From Nitrosomonas sp. (GTDB lineage Bacteria; Pseudomonadota; Gammaproteobacteria; Burkholderiales; Nitrosomonadaceae): DNA of 40,571 bases. The DNA lies in contig SSFW01000034.1 of assembly GCA_008015595.1 (NCBI GenBank), positions 1 through 40,571 on the forward strand, written 5' to 3'. The translations under genes were made by a program, and so were the position numbers. Below the pieces are notes generated by a model that was not told where the DNA came from, did not search any database, and saw only the letters and a list, made by a program, of their open reading frames with translations. This document shows positions 1-10,158 of this stretch, one piece after another (within the stretch, counting starts at the first letter, position 1; the number at the start of each line of letters is the position of its first letter).

Positions 1-186
1 GCCTACAACGCCTTTACTCGACGAAATCGAATATGGATGTCGAAATTAGATGCTTTTGCACACGATCTCTATACGATTATTACTGTTGATAATCAATCTA
101 ATAAGCAGCCTGAAGCAATAACACAAGCTCAACCCCGTTCTTTTTCAGCGACAATCGATACACCTGTGTTTGAGGTAAAACAGTAA
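1..186 (+). CDS. C-terminal fragment of a MotA/TolQ/ExbB-family proton channel protein (5' end outside window)
   Basis: Open frame 1 from base 1 to TAA at 184-186; the stop overlaps the start of the ExbD/TolR gene (TAATG), the usual exbB-exbD/tolQ-tolR arrangement. Only the variable tail is visible. Confidence 0.6.
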   Translation, partial: AYNAFTRRNRIWMSKLDAFAHDLYTIITVDNQSNKQPEAITQAQPRSFSATIDTPVFEVKQ

Positions 187-605
187 TGTCATTTCTTAAT
201 CAAGAACGGTATCAGAGTCAATCGACAATGTCAGAAATCAATGTTGTCCCACTGGTTGACGTGATGCTAGTGTTGCTCATCATTTTTATCATTACTGCGC
301 CTTTACTTACGCATTCAGTCAAAGTTGATCTACCTAAAGCAGCGAGTAATCCCAATATTACTCAACCTGATCACATAGAGTTTGCGATTCGAGCTGACGG
401 TAGCTTTTTCTGGAATGGTGAAGCAATTCATTTCGACCAGCTTAGTCAACGATTTACCGAAGCAGCAACACTTTCCCCAACAACGGAATTGCATATCCGA
501 GCCGATAAACATGCGCATTATGAATATGTCGCTCGCGTTATGAGTATCGCAGCCAAGTCCGGTTTATCTAAAATTGGATTTATTACTGATCCAACCATAG
601 AGTAA
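186..605 (+). CDS. exbD: ExbD/TolR family biopolymer transport protein
   Basis: 139 aa; MSEINVVPLVDVMLVLLIIFIITAPLLTHSVKVDLPKA is the classic ExbD/TolR N-terminal TM motif with the conserved Asp. Confidence 0.93.
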   Translation: MSFLNQERYQSQSTMSEINVVPLVDVMLVLLIIFIITAPLLTHSVKVDLPKAASNPNITQPDHIEFAIRADGSFFWNGEAIHFDQLSQRFTEAATLSPTTELHIRADKHAHYEYVARVMSIAAKSGLSKIGFITDPTIE

Positions 606-693
606 TTGTTGTATAGCGTTATACGCTCTTTAGCCATAACCATAAGAGACTTACTCTATTCTTGGAATTTGAGAAAAAGTATTCTTTTTTCTT

Positions 694-1203
694 ATGGCTA
701 GAGAAAAAGTAGAACTTACTATACCTACGCTAGTTATTTTATTGTCGCTTATTACTGGCATATTAATTTATTTCATTCCTCGCCCAATCATTACGCAAAT
801 TTATGAAAATTACGCTGAAAACTATCAGGTAATAGAAGTAAATCCTCGAGTTTTTATATATTTAGATACGGATAGCTCGATTACAATACGAAGAAATGAG
901 CCGATACAAATAGAATTAATACGTGGTGGAGCTTCTTTTGATATACAAGAAGCACAATCAAAAATACTAGATCAGTTAGAAATCATCATTGGGGATGCTC
1001 GCATTACTAATAAGGGCACTCGGTTTAATATCAAAATATATGATAAGCGTAGCGAGATCACAATTACCGATGGACAAATTGAATTACACTTGCCATCCCA
1101 GAAATATCTCATTGATTCAGGAAGGAAAATTGAAATTGATAATAATCAGATCATTACTGATAATATTATCAATCAAACTGAAGTACCTCCTTGGTTAAAA
1201 TAA
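694..1203 (+). CDS. FecR-domain-like protein with one N-terminal TM helix
   Basis: 169 aa; N-terminal hydrophobic segment followed by FecR-like pattern (GGASFDI...TNKGTRFNIKIYDKRSEITITDGQIELH...LIDSGRKIEID). No SD-like sequence at the start. Confidence 0.6.
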   Translation: MAREKVELTIPTLVILLSLITGILIYFIPRPIITQIYENYAENYQVIEVNPRVFIYLDTDSSITIRRNEPIQIELIRGGASFDIQEAQSKILDQLEIIIGDARITNKGTRFNIKIYDKRSEITITDGQIELHLPSQKYLIDSGRKIEIDNNQIITDNIINQTEVPPWLK

Positions 1204-1227
1204 TTATATTTGTAAGGTTTAGTGCTG

Positions 1228-2184
1228 TCAGTGAGCTACCTCGATTTCGTTGAACATATTCCGTATCATGCGTAATATAAAGAAACCCTCATTCAGATCC
1301 CAAGGCGTAAATCTCGGCAATTGATAGATATCGTTACCTGCTTGAGCAGCGCCCCAAGCTGTTGACACTGCTGCGTCAAAACCTATTTCTTTTACCATTT
1401 TGACATGATCAAGCAAATAGTCTTTATTAGGTTTTCCATTTGGATACGCAAATAAATTGACTGGTGCCTTGATTATTTCTTCAAGCATTTTTTTCCCTTC
1501 AGCGATTTCATTATAAGCGGTTGAATTTTCAATCCTGGCCAGAATCGGATGGTTTATAGTATGTGCACCAATTTCCATTCCCTCACGATGTAGTTCTCTA
1601 ACTTGATCTGATGTCATCATTAGATTGTTTGGTAATTTTGCCGCGATGAGTGCGCTCAATTTATCTACAAATTCTTGTCTTTGCTCTTGAGGCATATATT
1701 TTAACTTCTCAATTAATGTGATTAATACTTTCTGACGTTCAGTCAGGGATTTTATTGGATAACTTCCCATATTGAGCTGGCTAAGATCTAATATATCTCC
1801 TTGAGCATGGCGAATTGATTCTATAATCGTATCATTCCACATTCTTCCACCATCAATCACGCCAGCCGAAACAAAAAAAGTAGCTACTGCAGAATATTTC
1901 TTTAAAACTGGTAATGCAATTTCTGCATTATCTGCATATCCATCATCGAATGTAATACTGACTGCACGGCTGGGTAACGTATTACTTTTAAGCATACTTA
2001 TTGCTTTGGATAATGGAAGAACACTAAAATTTCTAGTCAAAATTCTCAGATGGGCATCAAAACTTGCAATATCTCCTTTCTGACCCAAAAGAAGATCCGG
2101 TTGAAGTAAAACACGATGATAAATAACAATCGATAACCGAGCTCTTTTACCTGGGGGTGAAAAAATTAATGGAAGGAGTTTCAT
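1228..2184 (-). CDS. polysaccharide deacetylase (NodB-homology) family protein
   Basis: 318 aa; SIVIYHRV, VSITFDDGYADN, MEIGAHTINHPIL and FAYPNGK motifs of carbohydrate esterase family 4. Confidence 0.9.
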   Translation of the reverse strand: MKLLPLIFSPPGKRARLSIVIYHRVLLQPDLLLGQKGDIASFDAHLRILTRNFSVLPLSKAISMLKSNTLPSRAVSITFDDGYADNAEIALPVLKKYSAVATFFVSAGVIDGGRMWNDTIIESIRHAQGDILDLSQLNMGSYPIKSLTERQKVLITLIEKLKYMPQEQRQEFVDKLSALIAAKLPNNLMMTSDQVRELHREGMEIGAHTINHPILARIENSTAYNEIAEGKKMLEEIIKAPVNLFAYPNGKPNKDYLLDHVKMVKEIGFDAAVSTAWGAAQAGNDIYQLPRFTPWDLNEGFFILRMIRNMFNEIEVAH

Positions 2185-2228
2185 GGGAGGTTTATTTTAC
2201 TCTTAATTTTTTTTCTAGTAATTTACTA

Positions 2229-2993
2229 TCAGTCGCTTGAGGAGTTTCTCTCAGCAGTAATAATAAATGCGTGACATAACGAACTTCCCATTAATGGAAC
2301 ATTCCGAAATACCCATTTTAAAAAAGGAGTCTCTAGTACCCACTGGAAACGAGCCAATTTTGAAGGAAGCATTGGTAACCAAAATAACTGAATATTACTT
2401 AGATTATTTTTTCTCATTAAATTGATAATATTAGCAGGAGTTTCATAACGAAGGTGCATGGGTTTTCCTTGTAGTCTACGCAGAAAACTTTCAATAAAAT
2501 GAACAATGCACCATCGATTTAATGCATCAACCCAGATTTTTCCACCTACCTTTGTAGCTGAAGCTAGTTCAGCAATCACAGTGTTAGAGTTTTCAAGTGC
2601 TTGTGTTACGCCAAAACAAATAGCGCCATCAAAAATACCAGTGCGTAATGGAATTTTAGTTGCATCTGCAACACACCATTCTATTGAAGAATAATTTCTT
2701 AATTGAGCTTTCTTTAAAGTTGGGAATGAATAATCTAGACCGATAACATACATCCCTTGATCTACAAGAAATTTAGAGTAAGTTCCTGCTCCACAACCAA
2801 GATCTAGCCATACTCCTTTTTGAAGTTTATTATTTTCCTTTCTCCAAACTTGTACAAAATAGCATAAGCGTGTTTCTAAGCCAGAGACAGACCACCCTGC
2901 AATCCCTGCATCATCTTGCGCGTGTGTTGCAAACTTTTCAAACAGTTTGCGCCACTTTTCTTCAAATTGATGCCTTACTGGTAATTTTGGCAT
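2229..2993 (-). CDS. class I SAM-dependent methyltransferase
   Basis: 254 aa; GVWLDLGCGAGTYSKFL (motif I), VIGLDYSFPTLKKA, CVADATKIPLRTGIFDGAICFGV. The 5' end overlaps the upstream CDS by 32 bp. Confidence 0.85.
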   Translation of the reverse strand: MPKLPVRHQFEEKWRKLFEKFATHAQDDAGIAGWSVSGLETRLCYFVQVWRKENNKLQKGVWLDLGCGAGTYSKFLVDQGMYVIGLDYSFPTLKKAQLRNYSSIEWCVADATKIPLRTGIFDGAICFGVTQALENSNTVIAELASATKVGGKIWVDALNRWCIVHFIESFLRRLQGKPMHLRYETPANIINLMRKNNLSNIQLFWLPMLPSKLARFQWVLETPFLKWVFRNVPLMGSSLCHAFIITAERNSSSD

Positions 2994-4296
2994 TTTTTAG
3001 AATCAAATGTTCATGGTCTGATGTGGTACTTGATTGTGAGTTTTCCGTAACTGATTGCCGCACTATTTTTAATAAAACTGCCAATATAACAAAGTAGTGA
3101 TAAAGAAGATCAAAATAAGACAATCCTAAAAAGGCACCGCCAACAGCATAACCCACAATACTAACCTGGATCATAGAGGCAAGATCATATGCCCATTTAT
3201 TTGATAAGGATGTTTTAGAAATTTTTATAATTGTACTAGCTGTTTTCCAACCCATAACTAACAAGCTCAAGTAAATTATTAAACCAATAAAACCATGTTC
3301 ACCAATTAATTCAAAATAAATACTATGAGCATCCTGATATCTTCCTCCCTCAGCTACAATATCAGGAGCATAGGTTAAATAATTTTCTTTAGTAAAACAA
3401 TCGAATCCTCCGCCCAATGGACGTGCTAATGCAAGTTTTGTAGCAAACTCCCAGGCCAGAAGTCGTCCTTTAGCAGAGCTATCCCTTTCTTCTTCTGTAC
3501 TGCTAATAGTTCCCATTCGCTGATGCCATGAATCTGGCATGAAATTATATAGAAGTGGCGCAAATAAAATAATTACAATAAATGGAGCAAGTTTTTTCCG
3601 GCTTTTTAACCAAAGGAAAAAACCAATTGCTACAATTGCTAATAATGCACCGCGTGATTGAGTTCCTAGAATAGCCACTGGTATTAGTATCATAGCGAAA
3701 ACTAACCCTGATCGGAGCCATGGCTGAATTGTATTGAGGTACAAATACCAAAATAATGGGAATACTGAAACCAATGCCAAGCCAATTTCCGTATTACCAG
3801 ATATAAAACTACCTGCTGGCCCTAGTACATGCTGACTACCACCTGTCGTAAGCGTAAATACACCGCCTTTGATACCATAGTACCCTATTGATAAAGCTAT
3901 AACCCAAATAAAATTATGAATTTTCTCTTTGTCGGTAATTATCCAAGGTATCATCAAAGCAATTAATTGTATTTTGATAACCTTTTCCCACTGAGTCCAA
4001 GAAATATCCGGTTGTATAGAAAAAAAAGTGGTAATCAGAAACCAGATATTTAGAATAATTAAGAGGCTAAAAATTGGTGACCAAAAATAAGTAATATTTT
4101 TACGAGCAATAACAAGCGATAAAATAATGGCAGCTGCCGCAATGACTCCAAAGGGGAAATTATATGCAAACCCCCACCCTAACCGATGCGGATTCATATA
4201 ACCAATCCAAGCCCATAAATAAACTCCGATCTGAGGTTTCTTAAAAACAAGGGGCAAGGCTCCAAAGAAAATAATCGTAACTAAAATATCCCTCAT
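2962..4296 (-). CDS. O-antigen ligase/polymerase family protein, resembling exosortase-A-associated O-glycosylation ligase
   Basis: 444 aa multi-TM; N-terminus MRDILVTIIFFGALPLVFKKPQIGVYLWAWIGYMNPHRLGWGFAYNFPFG matches the exosortase-A-associated ligase family as I recall it; GGFDCF...DAHSIYFELIGEHGFIGLIIYLSLL is O-antigen-ligase-like. Confidence 0.82.
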   Translation of the reverse strand: MRDILVTIIFFGALPLVFKKPQIGVYLWAWIGYMNPHRLGWGFAYNFPFGVIAAAAIILSLVIARKNITYFWSPIFSLLIILNIWFLITTFFSIQPDISWTQWEKVIKIQLIALMIPWIITDKEKIHNFIWVIALSIGYYGIKGGVFTLTTGGSQHVLGPAGSFISGNTEIGLALVSVFPLFWYLYLNTIQPWLRSGLVFAMILIPVAILGTQSRGALLAIVAIGFFLWLKSRKKLAPFIVIILFAPLLYNFMPDSWHQRMGTISSTEEERDSSAKGRLLAWEFATKLALARPLGGGFDCFTKENYLTYAPDIVAEGGRYQDAHSIYFELIGEHGFIGLIIYLSLLVMGWKTASTIIKISKTSLSNKWAYDLASMIQVSIVGYAVGGAFLGLSYFDLLYHYFVILAVLLKIVRQSVTENSQSSTTSDHEHLILKNAKITSKASI

Positions 4297-4359
4297 GAAC
4301 CAACCATTAATCTATTGAAGCAATTTGATAGAAAATTTTATCTACTACAGCTAGTAGAT

Positions 4360-6096
4360 CTATTGGACCTTAACCCAATATCGATATAAAACCGCAGGAA
4401 ATCGAATGAGATATGATTGATTAGATTTGCCCCATTGCAATAATAATTTCCATAATTCAAAGTAAAATTTATTAATGTAATTCGTCATAAACTGTTGATT
4501 TTGGCTAAAGGAATCTGCGAATTGTAAGGCTAGGTCAATAGCTTGCTTTTTATCCTCCTGGGTTGACTCCCATTGATATTCTAGATTCTCTGGTTTAGGT
4601 AAAGGACAAGGAACATGACCTGGATAAGCTTGCCATGGTATTTCCAGAACCTTAGAATCAAATTGACCTAACCAGTCGAGATAAAAAACATGTCGAAGAA
4701 ATCGATCAACTGGTTGCTGTACTATTTCGGTTATAAAATTAGCATCAAAGAAAGGTAATTCAAATTCGATGCGGTCTAAATCGATATTCTCAAAGTGTTC
4801 AACCATATGGCGACGCTGATCATTGAGAAGTAAAAACAAGTAGAACTGACGACCTAGATCTTCTGGGTGAATCGAATCTAATTCAGATTGAATGCCGTCT
4901 GCAAGTAACTGTTGAGCAGATGACGCCAAAGAGCGCTTCATTAATTTAGGAAATATTCCCCAGCGATTGTAGGAAGAAAAAAGTTGCTTTGCAGTGGTTA
5001 GATCTTTTTTTCGAGCAGCATCAATTATTTCTGAATTCTGGTAAATATGACCAAGGCCCATACTACCGCCATCACCAGACCAGATTACTCTTGGTTTTAT
5101 AGGGTTCCATGAAAGAAATTCTTTGGAGTTTATCCAATTAATCGTAGAAAGTTTATGATATGAATCCCCAATAGTTGTTTTACCTCTAGGAAGATGGCTA
5201 TGATGTGTACCCAACAAATCAGCTGCCAATTGACCAAATACCTGATCCTGACTTCCCTGTTGAGCAAAATTGGCCGTCAATACATCTATATTAAGTTCTC
5301 TTAGCGCTGCAACGATTGCACGTGAATCCAGGCCGCCACTTAAAAAGGCCGCAACGATTTTCTGATCTTTCAATCGAATTTTAATCGACTCGATGAAAGT
5401 CGCATGAAGCTGTTTAGCAAGATGTAAATCTTCTGCTTTTTTTGAGGGTAATTTGTTCCAATCCCAATATTTTTTTCTCTCAATTTTATTGGTATCAAAA
5501 CACACAATCTCACCCGCATAAAGTGAGAAAATATCTTTATATGGTGTTCGATCTGATAATGAATAACCAAAGCAAGCGATTTCAGTAATGCCTTTTAGAT
5601 CGATTTCTTTTTGATGATGTCTTAAAGACTCGAGAATCCGTAGCGCAGGTGCAAAAATAACAAAATCGGAATGTACCCAGAAATAAACTGGCCTCACACC
5701 AATTTTGTCAGTTACGAGAAAGAGTTTACCATTCTCATGATCGTAGATAGCCGCGCAGTATGTTCCCCTGCAGTTACGAAGTACTTCCAAATTATCCTTA
5801 CTGATATCAGAAGCAAGAAGCTTCAAGCTCTCTAATCGTGAATAAACATTACCAGAATTTTGCTGGAGAATTGGATTTCCTGCGATAAATCCGGATAGCT
5901 GAGAATCTGTGAAATGGCCAAGCTCACCTAATGCACCAATATCAATTTTAGCAAAATAAATATTATTATTTTTATATTCAATCAGTGCATTTTTATCATC
6001 AGGATGACGTGAAATTGCTCCCTGCAACGCTTCAATTATTGAATTTGGAATACTAGAGTTAGAGTAGCGCGCTAAAATCCCTGCAAAAATAGTCAT
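4360..6096 (-). CDS. asparagine synthase-related protein
   Basis: 578 aa; N-terminal glutamine-hydrolase-like fold (GVRPVYFWVH) plus PPi-loop FLSGGLDSRAIVAAL. Starts MTIFAG instead of MCGI, so no Cys2. Confidence 0.82.
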   Translation of the reverse strand: MTIFAGILARYSNSSIPNSIIEALQGAISRHPDDKNALIEYKNNNIYFAKIDIGALGELGHFTDSQLSGFIAGNPILQQNSGNVYSRLESLKLLASDISKDNLEVLRNCRGTYCAAIYDHENGKLFLVTDKIGVRPVYFWVHSDFVIFAPALRILESLRHHQKEIDLKGITEIACFGYSLSDRTPYKDIFSLYAGEIVCFDTNKIERKKYWDWNKLPSKKAEDLHLAKQLHATFIESIKIRLKDQKIVAAFLSGGLDSRAIVAALRELNIDVLTANFAQQGSQDQVFGQLAADLLGTHHSHLPRGKTTIGDSYHKLSTINWINSKEFLSWNPIKPRVIWSGDGGSMGLGHIYQNSEIIDAARKKDLTTAKQLFSSYNRWGIFPKLMKRSLASSAQQLLADGIQSELDSIHPEDLGRQFYLFLLLNDQRRHMVEHFENIDLDRIEFELPFFDANFITEIVQQPVDRFLRHVFYLDWLGQFDSKVLEIPWQAYPGHVPCPLPKPENLEYQWESTQEDKKQAIDLALQFADSFSQNQQFMTNYINKFYFELWKLLLQWGKSNQSYLIRFPAVLYRYWVKVQ

Positions 6097-6234
6097 TAAA
6101 AATCCAATTTTTTAGAGTGAAATATAAAAAATTAACCGGATAGTAACACTGATATGTAATTTTATTATTTTTAAAAAGAAACCTTATTCAAGGTATTTGT
6201 TCGCATCTGGCATCAAGGTAACTTGTCTAATATA

Positions 6235-8490
6235 TTATTTACCAGCAACTAAATAATATTCCGTCAATCCAGCTCCTGCTCCCAGCCAAAAGATTAGAAT
6301 AGCTAATTGGACTCTATAATAGGTTATAGCAATAAAATATTTACGAACCACCAACAGGCAGAATTCCTGAAGAACAAACAAAGCTAGCAATAGGTAACTT
6401 ATTTTTACTCGATAAGAGATGAGTGGTACTCTGCGAGTGCTTTTCTCATAAGCAGATTGTACCAACTGATTAATTGCTGAGATCTCATCCTTAGGGTATG
6501 GGATATCGATAAAATTAAGTATAGATTCTGAATGATTTAATTTATCTTTTGTTACCAAGTGAATCTGTTCTTTTGTTCGACTTAGCGAAAAGTTAATATC
6601 ACGGTAATTAGTTATAGTAGCTTCCCATTGGTCGTCATGAGTTAGATTAAAAAATGAAACTGTTGGAATCACTATATTAGGATAACGCGTGCTGTCATCC
6701 AGGATAAAAACTGCTAATTGCCAATCATCCTCTGTACTTGAATGAACTGTGATTGTATTAGCTGGCATAGGTGTTTCATCGATTACAACCCACCCAGCAA
6801 ATGGGTCAACGTTGCCAGATAGGATACTTGCTTCATTATTTGAACTTGTTTTGATGACGCTTATCATTGATTTATTTTTTTGAACATCTGTAGCCACAAA
6901 ACTATTAATCTCATCTCCTTTTCGTAATATCAAATCAGGGAAGAAAGTCCAATTTGTGCGCGTATTACGTGGAATAGAATTATCGAATTTATCTAATACA
7001 ATCCAAATATTTTTTTCAATTTGTATCACTTCACGTTGCACCATAAAATTTTCTGGACCATTTCTTATCATCTTGATATAGAAAATTTCATCATTAACAG
7101 CGAATTTAGTTGATCTAGCAGTACGGATTGATGATTTATTTTCATCGATTAAATGAGGTGCATTACTACCATCCCAGGATTCAGCTTTTAATCGAAGCGG
7201 GTGTCCATAAGGCCAATAACCCACATTTGTGATCCAATTTCTCTCATTCGCCCAGATTAAAATACTCAACTCATCTGCAAGTTTATGCCCTAAACCTGGA
7301 AAATATGACCAAGTTGTAACAAGTTGTGATTTAGATAGAGGATTAACGCTTTGATCCGTTGGGTACCACCAAATTGCGTACCCAGATCCTGGATATAAAG
7401 ACAAACCAGCATAATCTGATTTATTATTTTCGCGACGCAATGGCCCTGCAGCAGAATCTTCCAGCGGAAATGTTTTGGGGGGGCCAAACCAGTCAGCAAT
7501 ACTTCGGGTATCACCGATCATCGGTAATGTGCGATCCGGGCGCTGTAATGTGTCATAAAAATTTACAACTTTATGATATCGCCCCCACCAATCTTCTGGA
7601 ATTGGAAGCTCACTAAGTGTATAAAGGCGCATCACCATTGAAAAGAGTCTAACACCACCGTAGTTATATTCTGCGGAATGTAATAAAGTCACTCCTTCTT
7701 GATTAACATAATAAGGTAAATGCTCTGAAAAGCGCTGAATAGCTACATTTCTGAAATGCTCACTTTCCTGTAAAAATGGAAAAGCAGCGCTTATTTGTAA
7801 TAACCCGATATTCTGAATAATACCGTGACCGGTTCTCCACGAATAATGCTCGGGTTTAGCTAATAGCAAACCACTTCTAATGATTAATTTAAATAACTGC
7901 TGCGCTAGAGTAGATTCGAAATCGTCACGATCACGATAATATGACCAAAATTTAATCAATATAGGAATTCTTGCTGCTATTGCATGATCATTCCATAAGA
8001 AACCGATATCGAGGAAACGTGATGATTCAAAATTACAAAAAGCTTGAATTGATTTCATTGCTGCAACATAGAATTTATCTTGATGGGTAATATGGTAGGC
8101 TTCAAGTAAGTAATCGACTGTAATAAGACTTGCAAATAAAAGTTGTTGTTTAGCTGACCCTTGACTTAAATCACTCGCATCAAAGATAGGTGACACAGTA
8201 ATATCATCAAAACCCGGTATGCTCAAAATACCATTTAAGGCTTTATCAGCTAATCTAATTACTTGACTATCATCTAATGGGTTTGATGGGGGTTTAAGAT
8301 CCATTTGCCCCAATTCAATAAGCGTGCTAGTTGAAGGCAATGATCGAGATTCGTTGATGATTTCAGCCGTGGGTGTTTTTAAATTGACGTGCCACATAAG
8401 GAATTCGGGTGCCCATATCCAAATTAGTATTACAATTACAACGATTGTTCTAGTTAGTAGTAAACCGTACTTTATATTTATTTTTGGCAT
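6235..8490 (-). CDS. heparinase II/III-like / polysaccharide-lyase-like protein with N- and C-terminal TM segments
   Basis: 751 aa; alpha-helical lyase-like region (SWRTGHGIIQNIGLLQISAAFPFL...LLHSAEYNYGGVRLF...TLPMIGDTRS) followed by a beta-rich region typical of heparinase II/III proteins in EPS loci; terminal hydrophobic helices. Confidence 0.65.
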   Translation of the reverse strand: MPKINIKYGLLLTRTIVVIVILIWIWAPEFLMWHVNLKTPTAEIINESRSLPSTSTLIELGQMDLKPPSNPLDDSQVIRLADKALNGILSIPGFDDITVSPIFDASDLSQGSAKQQLLFASLITVDYLLEAYHITHQDKFYVAAMKSIQAFCNFESSRFLDIGFLWNDHAIAARIPILIKFWSYYRDRDDFESTLAQQLFKLIIRSGLLLAKPEHYSWRTGHGIIQNIGLLQISAAFPFLQESEHFRNVAIQRFSEHLPYYVNQEGVTLLHSAEYNYGGVRLFSMVMRLYTLSELPIPEDWWGRYHKVVNFYDTLQRPDRTLPMIGDTRSIADWFGPPKTFPLEDSAAGPLRRENNKSDYAGLSLYPGSGYAIWWYPTDQSVNPLSKSQLVTTWSYFPGLGHKLADELSILIWANERNWITNVGYWPYGHPLRLKAESWDGSNAPHLIDENKSSIRTARSTKFAVNDEIFYIKMIRNGPENFMVQREVIQIEKNIWIVLDKFDNSIPRNTRTNWTFFPDLILRKGDEINSFVATDVQKNKSMISVIKTSSNNEASILSGNVDPFAGWVVIDETPMPANTITVHSSTEDDWQLAVFILDDSTRYPNIVIPTVSFFNLTHDDQWEATITNYRDINFSLSRTKEQIHLVTKDKLNHSESILNFIDIPYPKDEISAINQLVQSAYEKSTRRVPLISYRVKISYLLLALFVLQEFCLLVVRKYFIAITYYRVQLAILIFWLGAGAGLTEYYLVAGK

Positions 8491-8599
8491 AACAATAATT
8501 TAAAGCTTAAAAACCCACAAAAATAAACCTACTTAGAAAACGTGTTATCTATTCTTATTTATGGTTGTATATAACATAGAATCCACATAATGAATTTCG

Positions 8600-10036
8600 C
8601 TAATTTTTCTTAAATAACTGGATAAATTCTAGGTAGCCAGCTTTATTAAACTTTATTGTTAACCCATAATAAACCAAAGCTCCAGAGATAATCATAATAG
8701 CGAGTTCAAGTAATTTATTTAGATTGTTTCCTAATAATAAATCTACACCCCATACGACAAAATACATTCCAATACCTGACGCCATAATTGGGATAAGGAC
8801 GTGGAGTAAGTCTTTAAGGCTTAATCCTATAACAACAAGTGATCGATGATAGTTAATGAAAAGTATGATTGGGAAAAAAGTTACCCAAACCAACGCTACA
8901 CCGGTAATTCCCCATTGAACTCCTATCAAAAGCGCAATTGGCATTAATACAGCAGATAACAAGACATTTTTTAGTGCAATCTCGGGATGCCCCAGCGCGT
9001 CTGTTGCTGATGGGAGAAAATTAGCTATAACGCGAAATGGCATTACTAGTGTCAATAATTGTAATGGCAATACTGCAGTAAGCCATTTTTCCCCCAAAAA
9101 TAAAAATACTAATTCATAGGCAATACTGGATATTCCCCACAATACGGGAAAAGCAATGAGCGATAGTATGCGAATCGACTTTAATACAAAATTACGAAAT
9201 CTTAATTGATCTTCTTGGACTTTTGTAAATACTGGAAATGCTACTTGACCAATTACCGATGAGATTCTCTGGACGGGTAAAGATGCCAAGTACATAGCAA
9301 CTGAATAATAACCCAATATTTCCTTACCGAGTACTTTACCTACTATCATTACATCAACTTGATTGTAAAAATACCAAAGAATACGTGTTAACGTAATATT
9401 TCCCCCAAAAGTCAGAAAACTTCGCATACCATCCAAAGAAAACTTCGGACGTATATAAAAAGGGGTTAGTACATTAAATACAATCATCTTATACACATTG
9501 ACCAAAAGGCTACCATAAATAAGAGCCCAAACCCCATAATTTAAGTAAGCTAAAATAAGAGTAACTAAGCTACCAATAATGGCTGCAATAAAATCAATTA
9601 ATGAGAGTTGCTTGAATTTAAGTTCTCGATAAAGCAGAGCTTGGGGAATTGTGATTGCTATTACCGTGAAAAACTGCAGTGATAGCACTCGAATAATTGA
9701 AATAAGCCGTTCATCATCAAAAAATTCAGCTATTAGAGGCGCAAGTAAATTGAGGATCGCGCATAAAGCTAAGTTTATAATGATGATAATAGCAAAAATT
9801 TGCTGCAATGCAGTATCACTCAACTCCTGCTTTTGTACTAGTGCTGGGGCAAGACCAGCTTCTGAGAGCATCAGCATAAATGCCAGAAAAACAGTGGCCA
9901 TTGCCAATAACCCATAATCTTCTGGATGTAATAGCCGCATGACAATAAGCGTGATACCCCAAGTAATCGCCTGAGCAGCTAATCTTCCCCCTGCCGTCCA
10001 TTTAATACCTGCGATTGCCTGTTCACGAATTGTCAT
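8600..10036 (-). CDS. lipopolysaccharide/oligosaccharide flippase (Wzx-like, MATE/MVF superfamily)
   Basis: 478 aa polytopic; KWTAGGRLAAQAITWGITLIVMRLLHPEDYGLLAMATVFLAFMLMLSEAGLAPALVQ is a classic polysaccharide biosynthesis flippase N-terminus. Confidence 0.92.
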   Translation of the reverse strand: MTIREQAIAGIKWTAGGRLAAQAITWGITLIVMRLLHPEDYGLLAMATVFLAFMLMLSEAGLAPALVQKQELSDTALQQIFAIIIIINLALCAILNLLAPLIAEFFDDERLISIIRVLSLQFFTVIAITIPQALLYRELKFKQLSLIDFIAAIIGSLVTLILAYLNYGVWALIYGSLLVNVYKMIVFNVLTPFYIRPKFSLDGMRSFLTFGGNITLTRILWYFYNQVDVMIVGKVLGKEILGYYSVAMYLASLPVQRISSVIGQVAFPVFTKVQEDQLRFRNFVLKSIRILSLIAFPVLWGISSIAYELVFLFLGEKWLTAVLPLQLLTLVMPFRVIANFLPSATDALGHPEIALKNVLLSAVLMPIALLIGVQWGITGVALVWVTFFPIILFINYHRSLVVIGLSLKDLLHVLIPIMASGIGMYFVVWGVDLLLGNNLNKLLELAIMIISGALVYYGLTIKFNKAGYLEFIQLFKKN

Positions 10037-10158
10037 TATAGTCAGATGAATAAGAAGAAAACGAGATCAACGTGTGTAACACGCTAATGAGTAAATAAGA
10101 AGCCCATATATTGATAATAATTCTATCTCTGAACGAATCAACTTAAGATCTGAGATAA

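Noticed and set aside
7359-7616. Antisense ORF of 85 aa in the heparinase-like gene
   Set aside because: No RBS or recognisable family; lies opposite a strong CDS.
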